NCBI GenBank assembly: GCA_037693485.1
Contig: CM075349.1
Span: 29,085,501-29,149,500, forward strand
Direction of reading: 5' to 3'
Length of the DNA stretch: 64,000 nt
From: Kitagawia praeruptora
Taxonomy: Eukaryota; Streptophyta; Magnoliopsida; Apiales; Apiaceae
The notes below the pieces were generated by a model. It did no database searches. It was not told the DNA's origin and was given only the letters and a program-made list of their open reading frames with translations. Position 1 is the first letter of the stretch. Each line of letters starts with the position of its first letter. Both the position numbers and the translations under genes were made by a program. This document shows, piece by piece, positions 1 to 11,934 of the stretch.

Positions 1-104
1 AATTTATAATTCCACGCTAAAACATTCAGTAGCATCCTTTTTCAACTAAATAAATTGCCAAAATTTGTTATCCCATGTTTATGTTAGTTGCTTTCTGAAA
101 CTTG

Positions 105-262
105 AAAAGATTTGTCAAACAAATAAACTAAATTTATTAATTTGTAACTATATTGTCATTGTATGCTAAATAAGGAGATCATAAAAAGATTTGTCAAACA
201 AATAAACTAAATTTATTAATTTGTAACTATATTGTCATTGTATGCTAAATAAGGAGATCATA
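105..262. repeat. 79-bp tandem duplication
   Basis: Two essentially identical 79-bp units (105-183 and 184-262) lie head to tail. Each starts AAAAGATTTGTCAAAC and ends near AAGGAGATCAT. The near identity of the copies, in a region where other repeats have diverged, suggests a recent local duplication. Confidence 0.9.
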
Positions 263-2270
263 AAAAATGTTTTGTTTAACTAAATTTCTAATTCTTTAAT
301 TCTAAAAAAAGAAATAAGAAAGGAATTTGATGTACGACAAGAGTAAATTTAAAGTAAATAAAGTATCATTAAAAATCATTTCAGAGAATGTGATCTTAAA
401 AAAGAATAAAGTAATATCATAACGGTCTCAAATAATTAATTAGGCTTAGGTATATATTTTACACTACTTGGTTTCAAATTAAACTAAATTATTTACTTTA
501 TTAATTAATCATAAATTAATACCGAAAAATGTAAAGTTAAACAAAATACAATTTTTTTAAATTTGATATTTTAATATAAAAATTACCCATGTTTTCATTT
601 AACAATATGGTGCAATTGCACAATTTAATTATTAATATCCTAACAACTCATTTTTATGCTAAAATATAAAAGTTTGTATTTTATTTTTATTCACTTTTTT
701 TATTAGATACAAACTGTAAAGCTACTTTTTTTATATAGATTATTACAAAAGTAAATGGTCTCATCCATTTTTAAGATAATTTACGTATGTTATAATTCAT
801 ATTAACAATAAATTTAACAATTGGTAAACGTACTGCATTTTTAAGCACAGAATTTTATATATTAAATAACTCTAACTCCGCCAAGGAGGCTGAATAGTAA
901 AGTAAACTTTGCATGAGGCTCAGATTTCTACCATTCCACGACATGGCAGGTAGAGGCACACATGCTATTAAGACTCTTGACAAAGTAAATGAGTTGTTTG
1001 TTTTTTGTGGTTATTGAGTTTCTTGCTGTGTACATAACCTCTTTTTCGAGTTCTATTTGTCTGGCTTATTATAGATTGGCCTCCAATTTTCAGTGTCTGC
1101 ATCATGTTGTGTCTTAATTCTAGGTTGTATAAGGGTTGATTCCTCTTCAAGTTATTTATACTTTTTTTATTAGGGATTCTACGGATGAAATGGTTTATAC
1201 ATATTTATATGTAAGAAAAACTTATTTAGTAGATTCATTTAGGCTGAATAAAAAGAAGTGGTTTTGTGTTGTCACTACTTACATTTTCTCTGAACATAAT
1301 CTGTTGGCTAGGCTGGGTCACCCTAAAAAGGCTTATGAGGTTGGACTTTGGTTTTGGGCACGTTGCACCTAATCTTAAGAGATGAAGAGGAATCTTTTGA
1401 TTTTGGCCCACCTCATCTCTCTGATGCTAGAGTAAAGCATGGTGGATATGCATTTCAAGAAGATTATATTGTCCTGTCAAAAAAAAGATTATTTTAGAGT
1501 GGAAGGTGCAGTGAAGGATCGTGAGGTAATGCCCATTCATGAAATGGAAATGGAAGAGTGTGTGTTGGGGAAGAGTTACACATATGGATTAAAATAGCAT
1601 AGAACCTTAGTGTTCCAAAGTAGGCTTTAATATTTTATCTGATCGCTTCCTTAGTGTCTAAGTTTTTAGCAATCCCCTTAGTCTATTTGGCCATCTACTT
1701 AGGTTTTGTATGGTTATTATTTGTCTCCTTTTGTACTCTTATTTTAGTATCTATAAATTTAGTATTTCAAAAAATGCACATATAGGTTTAGCAAAAAAAA
1801 AATGCACATATATTTTAGCCAATACTTTAGAAAAAATGGTAAATTTTAAAGGTTGTGATACATATGAATGATTTTTTAAGCATTTTTGTGATGCACATTT
1901 ATAGAGAAAAATTGCAAGTTGACAGGTTATGAATGCAAGGATTCCATTTTCATTATTAAGTTGTAATTATATTGTTATTGTATGCTAAATAAGCTGAGCA
2001 TAAAAAAAATGTTTTGTTTAACTAAATTTATAATTCTTTAATTTTAAGTAAAGAATTTGATGTATGACAAAAGTAAATTTAAAGTAAATAAAGTATACTT
2101 AAGAATCTCTCCAAAAATGTAATCTTAAAAAAGATTAAAGTAATTTCATGACATCCTCAATTAATTTGGCTTACGTATATATTTTACATTACTTTGTTCC
2201 AAATTAAACTAAGTAATTTAATGGTGGCAAAAAAAAATTAAGTAATTTACTTTATTAATTAATCATAAAT
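217..2270. repeat. Diverged direct repeat pair (217-520 and 1961-2270)
   Basis: The block from about 217 to 520 recurs in the same orientation at about 1961-2270. Shared stretches include ATTGTATGCTAAATAAG, AAATTTAAAGTAAATAAAGT and TTTATTAATTAATCATAAAT. The copies differ by many substitutions and indels, so the duplication is old. No coding potential is visible. It may be part of an unrecognised AT-rich transposon or the far end of the Helitron copy to its right. Confidence 0.75.
870..1640 (+). other. Coding-like relict, unidentified
   Basis: This stretch is less AT-rich than its surroundings. From 1382 one plus-strand frame stays open for about 37 codons (beginning DEEESFDFGPPHLSD) and ends at a stop near 1495. 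A second short open stretch, MEMEECVLGKSYTYGLK, ends in TAG near 1596. Neither matches a family I can name. It could be the 3' end of a decayed gene or chance. Confidence 0.25.
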
Positions 2271-2275
2271 TTAGT

Positions 2276-2380
2276 AGAAAAACTAAAAAGTTAAATATAA
2301 TAAAACTTTTAAAATTTTAAACTTTTTAGAAAAACTAAAAAGTTAAATATAATTAAACTTTTTAAAATTTTAAACTAAGT
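2276..2380. repeat. Short imperfect tandem repeat
   Basis: Two adjacent units of about 50 bp carry AGAAAAACTAAAAAGTTAAA followed by a TTTTAAAATTTTAAAC block, at about 2276-2325 and 2328-2378. Confidence 0.7.
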
Positions 2381-2567
2381 AATTTACTTTATTTCATATT
2401 TAAATATAATAAAACTTTTTAAATTTAATATTTCATATTTTATCATTACTACTTATTTCATTCAAAACTTTAAAAACAAAATCAACTACACAAACTTTTA
2501 TATTTAACAGATTTTTTTTAAAATTATTAATAAAAAGGTATGAGATTTGTGCACTTTTTACTGTTTT

Positions 2568-3071
2568 ATATCTTCAACTCAAACTAAATGTGAAAAAGAT
2601 AATCGACTAATTACCATTAATTACATTATGTTATTATTTATTTTAGGTGTTATATTTTTCTTGAAAATTATGGTGTGATATTTTCTGGTATATTTTATTG
2701 ATTGTAAGATTTATTTTAAATTAAAAAGGTAACGTGTTTTATTTCGAAAGAAAATATTAATGATCGAAAGATACGATATGAAGTTTTTAGGTGTTTATAA
2801 AAAATAATATCTTCAACTAAAAGTAAATGTGAAAAAGACAATCGACTAATTACCATTAATTTTATTATATTAATGTGAAAAAAAAATCGACTAATTACCA
2901 TTAATTTTATTATGTTAATCGACTTATCACCATTACTTATATTGAGTTATTATTTATTTTAGGTGTATTTATTTTTCTTTATAACGAAGGATAAATAAAT
3001 AAATTCACAAAGTACCAAAAAACAGATACCAAAACTTTTAATGTTTTGGTTTTTATATAATAGTATAGATA
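2568..3071 (-). mobile_element. Helitron-like element copy A, 5' part
   Basis: On the minus strand the element starts TCTATACTATTATATAAAAA near 3071, a common type of plant Helitron 5' end. Its interior is homologous to 17940-18212 (shared GGTAACGTGTTTTA, ATAATATCTTCAACTAAAAG, AATTACCATTAATT). The block around TCTTCAACT...CGACTAATTACCATTAATT is repeated inside the copy at about 2568-2650, 2808-2870 and 2880-2960. I could not find its 3' hairpin and CTRR end further left, so it is probably truncated or rearranged. It has no coding capacity and would be non-autonomous. Confidence 0.55.
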
Positions 3072-3653
3072 TGATTTTAAAACTTATTTCTCAATAATGT
3101 AATTTATTCATTAGTAAAAGTTTTCTACATTATTGATAATAAAATTTTATATAAAACAATTTAACAAGGGAACAATGTGGAGTACATTTTATCAGATAAT
3201 TACATATAATCATATTGAGTGAACAATTATGAAGATGTAAACAAATATTTATATTTTACAGATTTTATGAGGATTTTCAAGAAAAGGATGTGAAATTTTT
3301 GCACAATTTAAAATTTTATACATCATTTTCTTATCTCTTTTATTGTAAACAATTTGGCATAAAGATTATTTATATAATATAGCTTAATTTATTGTTTGAA
3401 ATGAAATAAAAGTTCATTATAAAATAAATTTTAATCTATGAAGAGTATAAATTAAATTTACAAAGAGTCAACAAAAAATTTAAAGTTTAAATACAAAGAT
3501 TATGAAGAGAACCTAACAATGAATAGTTTAAAATTTTATAGTTTATTTCAATCAAGTAAAAATTACAATATTTTTTTTAAAGTAGCCTTCTATTTTCTTA
3601 TAATAAAGTGTTATTCAAATTTTACTTTAAGTGGAGTACCTGGAAATGATTTA
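3072..3653. other. AT-rich intergenic DNA, nothing recognised
   Basis: Very AT-rich sequence with no believable coding region, terminal repeats or RNA gene on either strand. Confidence 0.7.
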
Positions 3654-3890
3654 CTCCCTCCGTCCCCTCAATTGTTTACATTGGGGGACGGGGGCATGAC
3701 ACGGATTTAAATGCTCCTAAAAAGTATAGTTTCATAAGTTATTTTTAATTTTTTTTCTTTTGAATAAAAATTTAATGTTTAAACTTTTATCTAAGAAAAG
3801 AAAATTTTAAAAATAAGTTATGCAACTATACTTTATATACACCTTAAAATGCATGCCAAAGCTAAAAACATGTAAAGAAATGAGGCCATT
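3654..3890. mobile_element. Stowaway-like MITE, right end decayed
   Basis: A TA dinucleotide at 3652-3653 is followed by CTCCCTCCGTCCCCTCAATT, the Stowaway (Tc1/mariner-type) terminal repeat. The interior is a long imperfect palindrome around TATAGTTTCATAAGTTATTT and its complement near 3830, shared with the MITE at 17692-17937. The expected complementary right end has decayed to something like CATGTAAAGAAATGAGGCC. Confidence 0.7.
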
Positions 3891-4376
3891 TTAAACTTAT
3901 TTTTTTGTAGACGGGTGATGAATGGTGCCCTGTCAATGAATGGTGCACGAGTCTCGCTGCATTATGTGAAGATTATGCGATGGTGTTCACGAGATATGCA
4001 TGATTTTTTTGGAAGTTAGCCTATAAAATGGGTTTAATCTTAAATAAATTTTGTATTTTCTTTACGGATAATTATTTTGTAATGAATCTACAAATTATAA
4101 AATAATTAAACTTGAAACTTTGTTTTAGGACTTAATAATTCTTTTTTATGTTAATTTTTATAATTTTATTGTGTTTAAATTGCGCGGCGATGCCCAGAAA
4201 CCTTTAACTCACGACGATGCCGAGAAACCTTTAACCCAATTTTTTTATACATTATATCTATAAATTGGATGAGATCAATATTATGATTCATGAAAATAAC
4301 ATAATCTTTTAAAATATGATATCAAAATTTAATTAATTTATTATATTCTTTAGAACGCGCGTAGCGCGGGCCTAAA

Positions 4377-5156
4377 TCTCTATATATGTGACTGTAAATG
4401 AAGTTATTGTAGTTTTTGTTTTCAAGAATATTAATAAAAATATATATTATGAAGTCATGTTATTATATGGAAATTGTAGTTAATATTATTGAGCAAATTA
4501 TTTTTTTGCTTCATAGTATTAGAAATTACAAAGAGAATTTTTCACCAAAACAGATTAAAGTGAGACTTATTAATTGAGATAGATACACCCGTCTCCAAAT
4601 TTACTGATTTTAAAGTTTAAAAATTGTGAAAATTAATTATATTTAGAATGTGATTGTAAATAAAGTTATTGTAGTTTGTCTTTTGAAGAAATTTAATAAA
4701 ACTAATATTTATGAAGTTATGTTACTATATTGAAATTTTAATTAATGTTAATGAGCAAACCAAATTTTCGCTTCGTATAGTTGGAAAATGAGATTCACAG
4801 TTAAAATCATAAATTATCTTTGTTCAATTCCTTTTCCTATAATATAAAAATAATTGTGTTGACAATTTTCACAAAATTATTTAATTTAAATATCATCACT
4901 TTTATTGTCAAAAATCATAAAAACTTATGTACACAACTCATACTTCAAATTAATAGAATGTCAACTCATACTTATCTGTGTTTTTATGATGTGTTACTAC
5001 TAAAATTTATGATTAAATTTATTGTGAAAAGCACATAAGTTTATACACACAATTCTTACATGTTATAAATTAAAATTTTTTTATATTTAAAATTTAAAAA
5101 AATTGTATAAAAATAAAAAGATATAGAGCGCGCGTAGCGCGGGCAAAACACCCTAG
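4377..5156 (+). mobile_element. Non-autonomous Helitron candidate
   Basis: The right end has the Helitron 3' signature: hairpin CGCGC-GTA-GCGCG (about 5129-5141), 11 nt, then CTAG followed by T at about 5153-5157. A proposed 5' end, TCTCTATATATG, starts at 4377 after an A, as expected for insertion between A and T. The same hairpin just upstream (about 4355-4367) suggests an older end of a second, tandem copy. Inside, 4381-4530 and 4644-4790 are diverged direct repeats. There is no Rep/helicase coding. The 3' end is well supported; the 5' end is an inference. Confidence 0.5.
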
Positions 5157-5179
5157 TTTGTATCAATAAGCACATATTT

Positions 5180-5320
5180 TAAGATTCATATAAAGTATAG
5201 TTTCATAAATTATTTTAATTTTTTTTTTGAATTAAAATTTAATAACTAAATTTTATTTAATAAAATAAATTATAAAACTATATTTTATAACCCTTAAAAT
5301 GTATGTAATTAATGAAAAAT
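5180..5320. mobile_element. Stowaway-like MITE relict
   Basis: The sequence has the palindromic interior (AAAGTATAGTTTCATAAATT ... AATTATAAAACTATATTTTA ... CTTAAAATGTATG) seen in the MITEs at 3654 and 17692. The CTCCCTCCGTC ends are missing, so this is probably an eroded copy. Confidence 0.5.
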
Positions 5321-5504
5321 GTAATTAAACTTTATTTACAATTAAGATTTACATGATCCATTCTGGTGCACATGATCACATTTTCTTTTGTTTGAAAAAC
5401 TGTAAAGTGGAGTACAGGAGTAGTATTTTTCACTTGTCAACAGTCTCTCATTCACCCATAAATTAATGCGTGTACTGTGTACGCGTGGCATCACATAAAT
5501 AATA

Positions 5505-5785
5505 CTCCCTCCGTCTCAAAATACATGTCCCTTTTGAAAAATGAAATTGTCCCATTTTACATGTCCCTTTTTTTTTCCAATACAAATTTAAGGTGTTTTT
5601 CCAAAACTATCCCTACATTTATTGTATCTAAAATTTGACTTTTTTCAAACTAAACACTATTCTCATTTTCCAATGTATTAATTAAGGGTATTAGTTGGAA
5701 AATATTATTCAGCTAACCTTAACTAACCATTACCTTAATATGTGTATTTTTTAGAAAAGGGACATGTATTTTGGGACGGAGGGAG
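5505..5785. mobile_element. Stowaway MITE (281 bp)
   Basis: It is flanked by TA at 5503-5504 and 5786-5787. The left end CTCCCTCCGTCTCAAAATAC and the right end, whose complement is CTCCCTCCGTCCCAAAATAC, form terminal inverted repeats of over 25 bp. It has no coding capacity. The family moves using Tc1/mariner transposase supplied in trans. Confidence 0.92.
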
Positions 5786-8300
5786 TACTGGTTTTTCAGG
5801 AAAAAATCAATATTATTAGGAAAAATAAAATAATACAGTAAATAAATAATAATTATATGAGGCACTTGTACATTCTGGGAGTAAAACACAACAAACATCG
5901 TGTAGTGCTCGAATAATTTACAAATCTATGTATAATTATGTGATAGGTCACAGATATTAGGGAGAAATGGAGAATTATTTGATTAAAGTCCATGGCTCTT
6001 TCTAAGAAGCCATGCTAAAAGCATGATGCAATACATGTCACAAATCTATACATGAACAAATATCAAAGTCAAATTATTTAGAATTATACCCATATACATC
6101 CATATCATCTACCCTAAAAGAAAAATCATCATCTACCCTCAAAAATATAAAAATCATCATCAAATTAATTACCATCATATGAACAATATCATAATTTTCT
6201 GTAGAAATCACATTAATGTAATAATAGAATTTGACTAAAAAAATCGAATTTGCATAAAAGAATAGAATTGGAACTTTCCAGCATTTTGACATTAAAGTTG
6301 GCTTCTTTTGTTCCAATAAATAAACTTCAGGATTTTCCACGACTTTTCACATGTTTCGTTTGTGAAATACACTTGTCTGCTTCGTTTTTTATATTAGGTT
6401 ATTACTTTTTTTGGCCTCTAGCAAAGCCATATCTACAGGCTGCTGACTTTCCGTAGATTCAGCTTCCCTTATCTTCAACTGGAGCTCCAGGTAGAATTTT
6501 TGCAAAGTTCTTTTCCGTGTCTTCACTAAATGAAGGATCATGTTTTGTTGTGAGATATAATACAATGTAACAAAGAAGAATAGAAGCTGTTAGACTTCCA
6601 TCATTGGTCCAGAACCACTTTCCATGGCTTTAAATATTTTTGCAAAATTCATCATCCAAGTTTAAGGAGCAAACACCTACATTGTCAGCTTTGTGGTCAG
6701 TTTTCAAGATACGCTAATCATCCTGGTAATTTTTTAAAAAAAAACCTCTTAGTACCAAAAAGTTAAGAGGATAGATTATTGGAAAAAATATTGATTTTAC
6801 TGTCTCCGCTCCTCAACAATTACACCATGTATTTTAATCAATCAAAATCCAACATGGTAACAATAAATGAACCAGTAGTTGATAATTTACAATTCCTTGG
6901 AGCCTATCAATATAAAAAAGAAAAAAGAAAAATAATCAGTTGCAATGTAACTCATGTACTTGAACAACAGATAATAATTGCTAAAAGTTTCGGACCTAAA
7001 GCCAGGGTTAATCTTATGGAGTTTGAGGGTCCGCTCTGTCTTTGTGTTTCTCGAGCAGAGCGCGTGTAAGGAGTGGTGATCAGTTAACATTATTGTAAAT
7101 GGATGATGAGGCAGGATAACAATTCTTATACTTTTGGACTTTACCCTCTGCTGCTATACTGAAAATCAAGGAGGGTTCACTTTTTTTGTGGATGTAATTA
7201 AAATAAGAGGGAGGTGTATATGTGTACATAACTATAGGATCATCAAGCTTAAGAAATGGACAATCAAGAAAGACATACAATTACATCCAAAATATAATTT
7301 AGTAGAGAGAGAGAGATATTACTTTGAAGGTAGGCTGAGATGCTGATGAAGATGGTTTAACTCTAGCTTTCTTTGCTGCCCCTCCAATGGATGTGTTGTT
7401 GCTCTTCACATATATAGATCAAGAAAAAATAACTTTAGTTACTTGGTCGCCTTTAAGAAAATAAAAAATGAGTCCCAAGATTTAAATTTTATTTTGTATG
7501 TAAGCCACTAATATATTACCTTAGTGTATATATTATTTGAGTGAAGACTTATAATCTTGGAATATATATACGTTTAAAATTTATATCAAACCCTAATGTA
7601 TATATACCTCAGAGGAACGATCTGGTAGAAGTTGTCTTCAATCAGTCTTATTATTAAAGAAATCAAGCATGTTACTGCCTAAATCTACTTTCCTGTTTGC
7701 TTTCTCGAACTATAAATGTTCCAAAATGCTCCTCCAAAATTCTACATTTGACAAAAATCCAACACTATGAGATACCAAAAGCAGATAAACACAATATAGC
7801 TTGAAATCTATACATCATGAATACGTTTATGTATTTTGCTATGTTTCACACGAAAACACACGCCCTGCTTCAAGTTAATTAGAGGTCATTCAAGAGAGTA
7901 GTTTTTACTGAAAAAAGTATTGATTTTACTGTCTCCGCTCCTCAACAATTACACCAAGGGAATCCAGATCAAGAAAATGACTCCAACAATATGACTGACT
8001 TTCAAATAGTCAATTGGATGTACTTATATTTCAGAAGACTTGCACAAAAAGTATTATTAAAGAAAAATAAAGCAAATCATAAGTTTACATAAACATTAGC
8101 AAATCCAAATTTGCAATTTTTTGTTAATTTAAGTTAATTTAAGTCTACATTATCTTGACTTCTTGAGGCGAGCCTGATCCTTTCATAATCTAAAAAGATT
8201 TAGAGATATTTCATTACCTCTAGGAGAAGTTATTTGTTTAATGGCCGTAGAAAATTTTTAAACTGGTACAGACCTTTTTATTTAGAAAACCTAAATGCAA
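5786..8300. other. Intergenic DNA with faint coding-like traces
   Basis: No confident gene is present. On the minus strand at about 6405-6480 there is a short open stretch reading LQLKIREAESTESQQP, with exon-like composition and no family I recognise. Another less AT-rich patch lies at about 6645-6710. The rest has no visible genes, RNAs or transposon ends. Confidence 0.5.
6779..7958. repeat. 47-bp direct duplication (6779-6825 and 7911-7958)
   Basis: A block containing ATTGATTTTACTGTCTCCGC and CTCCTCAACAATTACACCA occurs twice, about 1.13 kb apart in the same orientation, nearly identically. Flanks differ. It could be the footprint of a deletion between longer repeats, or the target-side duplication of a lost insertion. 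Confidence 0.85.
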
Positions 8301-8420
8301 AACTCAAATGTTAAATACAGAAAGGAGAGAGGGAGGCAAAATTCCTGAAGCTTTTAGGAATCTTGCTAATAAATCTATTTTTTGAGAGATCCAGAAAAGC
8401 TAATTGTTTGCAGGAAGAGT

Positions 8421-10266
8421 AAAACCAAACCAAACCAAACATACCCAGTGTATCCCGCTCAGCGCAGGGTCTGGGGAGGGTAGGATGTACGCAGACCATG
8501 CCCCCGCTTTTTAGGGCGGGGAAGCTGTTTCCGTGAAGACCCTCGGCTAGGTGCACGACAAATACGGAGGGTGTTAAATACACAGTAATCCGAACGGTAC
8601 GAAAAAATATCACAGCAATACCTGAGCCCATGGCATTCTCCACAAGGGACCTACCTGCCTGCTTGAAATTACGTTACTCAAGTCTTGAATGCGATCCGCT
8701 ATAGTTCCGAACGGGCTCCCTGCATAAAAACCACAAGCAAACGACAACATGCCAAACCGACGACAACAAAAACGACAAAAGAGAACGAAAAAGCCAACTA
8801 CTAAGCTAAGGTTAACCGAGACAACCCAACTCTGAGTCTCTCTACGACGGAGCCGCTCCCAAAAAGGGAATCCACCACTCTAATACGACGCCTCCAAGAG
8901 CTCCTGTCTGCGGTCATGGTCTCATTCAAGTTTAAGGCCTTCAGATCCAACCTAAGCTGCTCCTCTCACGACCTCCTCGGCCAGCCTCCTACGGATGTGG
9001 CCAAACCATCTCAACCTCCCTTCCCTGACTTTCGCAGCAAGAGGCGCCACTTCAAGTTCGCTCCTAAACACCCCATTTGGGATCTTATCTAACATCGTGT
9101 GCCCACACGACCACCGTAACATCCTCATTTCGGCCGCTTCCAACTTGTTTTCGGGGGCCTTCTTCACCGGCCAACACTCAGAACCATACAGCATCGCAGG
9201 TCAGATTGCCGCTCTATAGAATTTCCCTTTCAACTTTAGAGGAACCTTCTTATCGCACAACACCCCTGACGCTGCCCTCCACCTTAGCCATCCAGCCTTG
9301 ATACGATGTTTGACATCGTCTTCCACCTCACCTTCCTTCTGGATGATCGAACCTAGATACTTGAACTTATCCGTACTAGGTACATTCTGATCTTGAATCT
9401 TGACCTCTACTCCTTCCTCGTTGGCCTCGCCACTGAAGTTACATCATAGATACTCGATTTTAGATCTGCTCATACGTAAGCCTTGGGACTCCAAAGTAGA
9501 TCTCCACAGCTCAAGCTTCTCGTTAACCTCCTCCCTCGACTCCGCCACTAACACGATATCATCAGCGAAGAGCATGCACCAAGGGACGGTATCTTGAATT
9601 CCTCGTGACATGATATCAAGGATGAGAGCGAAAAGAAGAGGACTTAGAGCCAATCCCTGATGAAGCCCTATCTCAACAGGGAAAAAACGGGAGTCACCCA
9701 CTGGTGTCCGGACGCAGGAACTAGCTTGAGAGTACATGTCTTGAATAGCCCTAACGTACGACTGCGCCACTCTTCTCTCTTCCAGACTCTTCCATATAGC
9801 TTCACGGGGGATGCTATCATAGGCCTTCTCAAGATCAATGAACACCATATGAAGGTCTTTGCGACGCTCCCTGAACTTCTCCATAAGTCGTCTGACGAGA
9901 TGGATGGCCTCGGTCGTCGATCTCCCAGGCATAAAACCAAATTGATTCTCTGAGATTTCAACAACTCTTCTAATCCGACATTTAACCACTCTCTCCCACA
10001 GTTTCATAGTGTGACTGAGTAATTTAATACCCCGGTAGTTACTACAACTCTGGGCATCACCTTTGTTCTTGAAAAAAGGGACCACTATACTACGCCTCCA
10101 TTCCGCTGGCATCTTAGCATCCAAGAGGAGATCATTGAACAAATCTGCTAGCCATTGGATGCCAACCTCACCCAGACAAAGCCACGCCTCGATTGGGATC
10201 TGATCCGGGCCCACCGCCTTCCCTCTAGCCATCTTTAGAAGGGCACCCTTGACTTCCTCTTCCTGA
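8421..10266 (-). mobile_element. 5'-truncated non-LTR retrotransposon (LINE, RTE-like)
   Basis: The element is flanked by an exact 14-bp target duplication, TTTGCAGGAAGAGT, at 8407-8420 and 10267-10280. On the minus strand it enters part-way into a reverse transcriptase frame, runs through the RT and its C-terminal region, then a 3' UTR, and ends in a (TTTGG)n-type short tandem repeat (AAACC units at about 8423-8438 on the plus strand), as RTE-type elements do. The endonuclease is absent, as expected from incomplete target-primed reverse transcription. At 1846 bp it is shorter than full-length LINEs and is non-functional. Confidence 0.9.
8952..10266 (-). pseudogene. LINE reverse transcriptase, broken
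   Basis: From 10266 down to 9444 an open frame encodes RT motifs in order: MARGKAVGPDQIP, WRRSIVVPFFKNKGD, NYRGIKLLSHTMKLWE, FGFMPGRSTTEAI, FIDLEKAYDSIPRE, GLHQGLALSPLLF and the catalytic FADDIVLVAE. The frame ends at a TGA at 9444, after SRSKIEYL. Coding similarity continues in other frames to 8952, ending with MLYGSECWPVKK and RWFGHIRRR, a region typical of plant RTE-type elements. Stops and at least one frame change make it a pseudogene. The two D residues of the catalytic pair are intact, so decay is modest. Confidence 0.9.
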
Positions 10267-10640
10267 TTTGCAGGAAGAGTGATTCCCAGATATCGGGCCA
10301 TTGAATGAATTGGAAGCAAGTGCAAGGAAGCTTAAAATAACCATGGAAGAACAGTTAAGTACAATAGAACTGCTGAGAGAATTGTTACGAACACCGAGTG
10401 AAGAGATACTTGGAGAGTTGGATAATGAGGGTGGTAAAGAACCGTTAACTATAGTGGAACTTGCTGAGAATCGTCTGAGGTTTCGAAGGTTGTAGAGAGC
10501 ATCTGGCAATGTCCCAAAAAACCAATTCGAGGATATTTCAAATCTTTTAAGTGCCTCCAAGAGAGTTTTGTTAGGAAAACCAAAACCAGACCATCCTAAT
10601 CTCAAAAGAAAGTTCTTGTTTATAGCAAAGATGGGAACAA

Positions 10641-11922
10641 TCTCAATTAATGCTTATTGCCTACACGTAGACACAACACATGAATTCTTAGAAGTTAGAC
10701 CTTATGCCCAAGAATTATTTTATAAGCAACCAAAACAAATATCAAAGCTTGGTCCGGATAGTCATTAAGTCCGTAGTATGTGACAAAAGCAGTAAAAGAA
10801 AACCAGGCTCAATTATAATATCAAAAAAAAATGCAAGTAAAAGTTTTTCATTCAACAATAAAGTGTCGATCAAAATATTTCATCTCCAGTGATCTCCATT
10901 CAGAATCAAGACACCTCGATGTTGCGTATCCCCAACACCAACTATTGTTCCAGTGATTCTTCAAAACTTTAGTAGCTATAGTCTCAATCGTTGCAGCGGT
11001 GGCTAACTCATTTAGCAAACTCATTGCTGCATTTCATCAAACAACTGGTGAGTTTTTTGTAAAACAATTAAAACACTTACATAAACAAATCAAAGTATTA
11101 CCTATGCAGCAATTTCAACAAAATATTAACAATCATTTATCGTGGGGTTATATGCAACATCCGTGTATCAAGTAATCACCTGCATATCAAGGAAAAACAA
11201 AATAATTACTAGAAAGATAATATTAGAACACAGAATAAAGACTTAAAATAAACAAAAAGAAAAAATTAATATCAGAACACGGAATCATAAACCTAATCAT
11301 ACCTGAAAGATTTAAAATCTCCAACAGAAAACAATATGTATGAACACAAAGCAAAAAAGAAATGAAGAAAGAGCATAGATAGATAGATAGATAGATAGAT
11401 ATGCATACATAAATCAAAAGCAATGAATAAAAACAAAGGAGAAGCTAATGTACAAACATAGATAGAGATCAGAACTTGAATATGGGCGGGAAAATATATT
11501 CTTTTGGGATCTTTGATATTTGATTTCTGTGCTTTACAAATGCTAGACAGCTTGTAGAAGAAGCACTTGGATAATTTGAATTTTCTGTAAAGCAAACCAA
11601 TTCAAATACAGTAGATAATAATGATTTAGATGTCCTTGAGAAAGTACAGAAGGAAGACTTTAGAGGCAGGGAGAGAAGGTTGTGCACCACAGAATTATGA
11701 CACCTCGACTTGTTGATTATAAAACACAAACCACATAAACTTTAAAGACTGAAATACGTACATATACTTTATTCTCAGTATGAAATACGTATGAATACGG
11801 AAACATGTATCAAAAGACGTATAAATACAGTGAAATCAGTATATTCTCAGGGGCATTTCCTGTAATATACGTAAAATTGAATGGCCACATTAGTAAAAAG
11901 CCTTGAAATTAGACTTCAGGAA
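10641..11922. other. Intergenic DNA, no gene recognised
   Basis: Apart from a tetranucleotide microsatellite I see no coding region with family resemblance. The open stretch on the minus strand at 11469-11729 is not similar to the ABCC second exon that would be expected if the neighbouring gene continued here. Confidence 0.6.
11375..11402. repeat. (GATA)n microsatellite
   Basis: About seven uninterrupted ATAG/GATA units. Confidence 0.95.
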
Positions 11923-11934
11923 TTATAATTTATA

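Larger units (their letters stand above)
8311..10640 (-). pseudogene. LRR receptor-kinase fragment, split by a LINE
   Basis: On the minus strand, 10640-10267 and 8420-8311 are two halves of one leucine-rich-repeat coding stretch. The first half includes LRR-type runs such as LPDALYNLRNLRRFSA and LASNSFNGPISG. The second continues with QLAFLDLSKNRFISKIP. The repeat phrasing matches the LRR ectodomain of phytosulfokine-receptor-like kinases (from memory of the family). The split falls inside codons for S-S-C-K, which are present on both sides because the LINE duplicated 14 bp of target. Kinase domain, signal peptide and most LRRs are absent, so this was already a fragment or has since decayed. 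Confidence 0.75.

Noticed and set aside
3071..3653. Possible short genes in AT-rich DNA
   Set aside because: Open frames are short, Lys/Phe/Ile/Asn-rich and typical of random AT-rich sequence.
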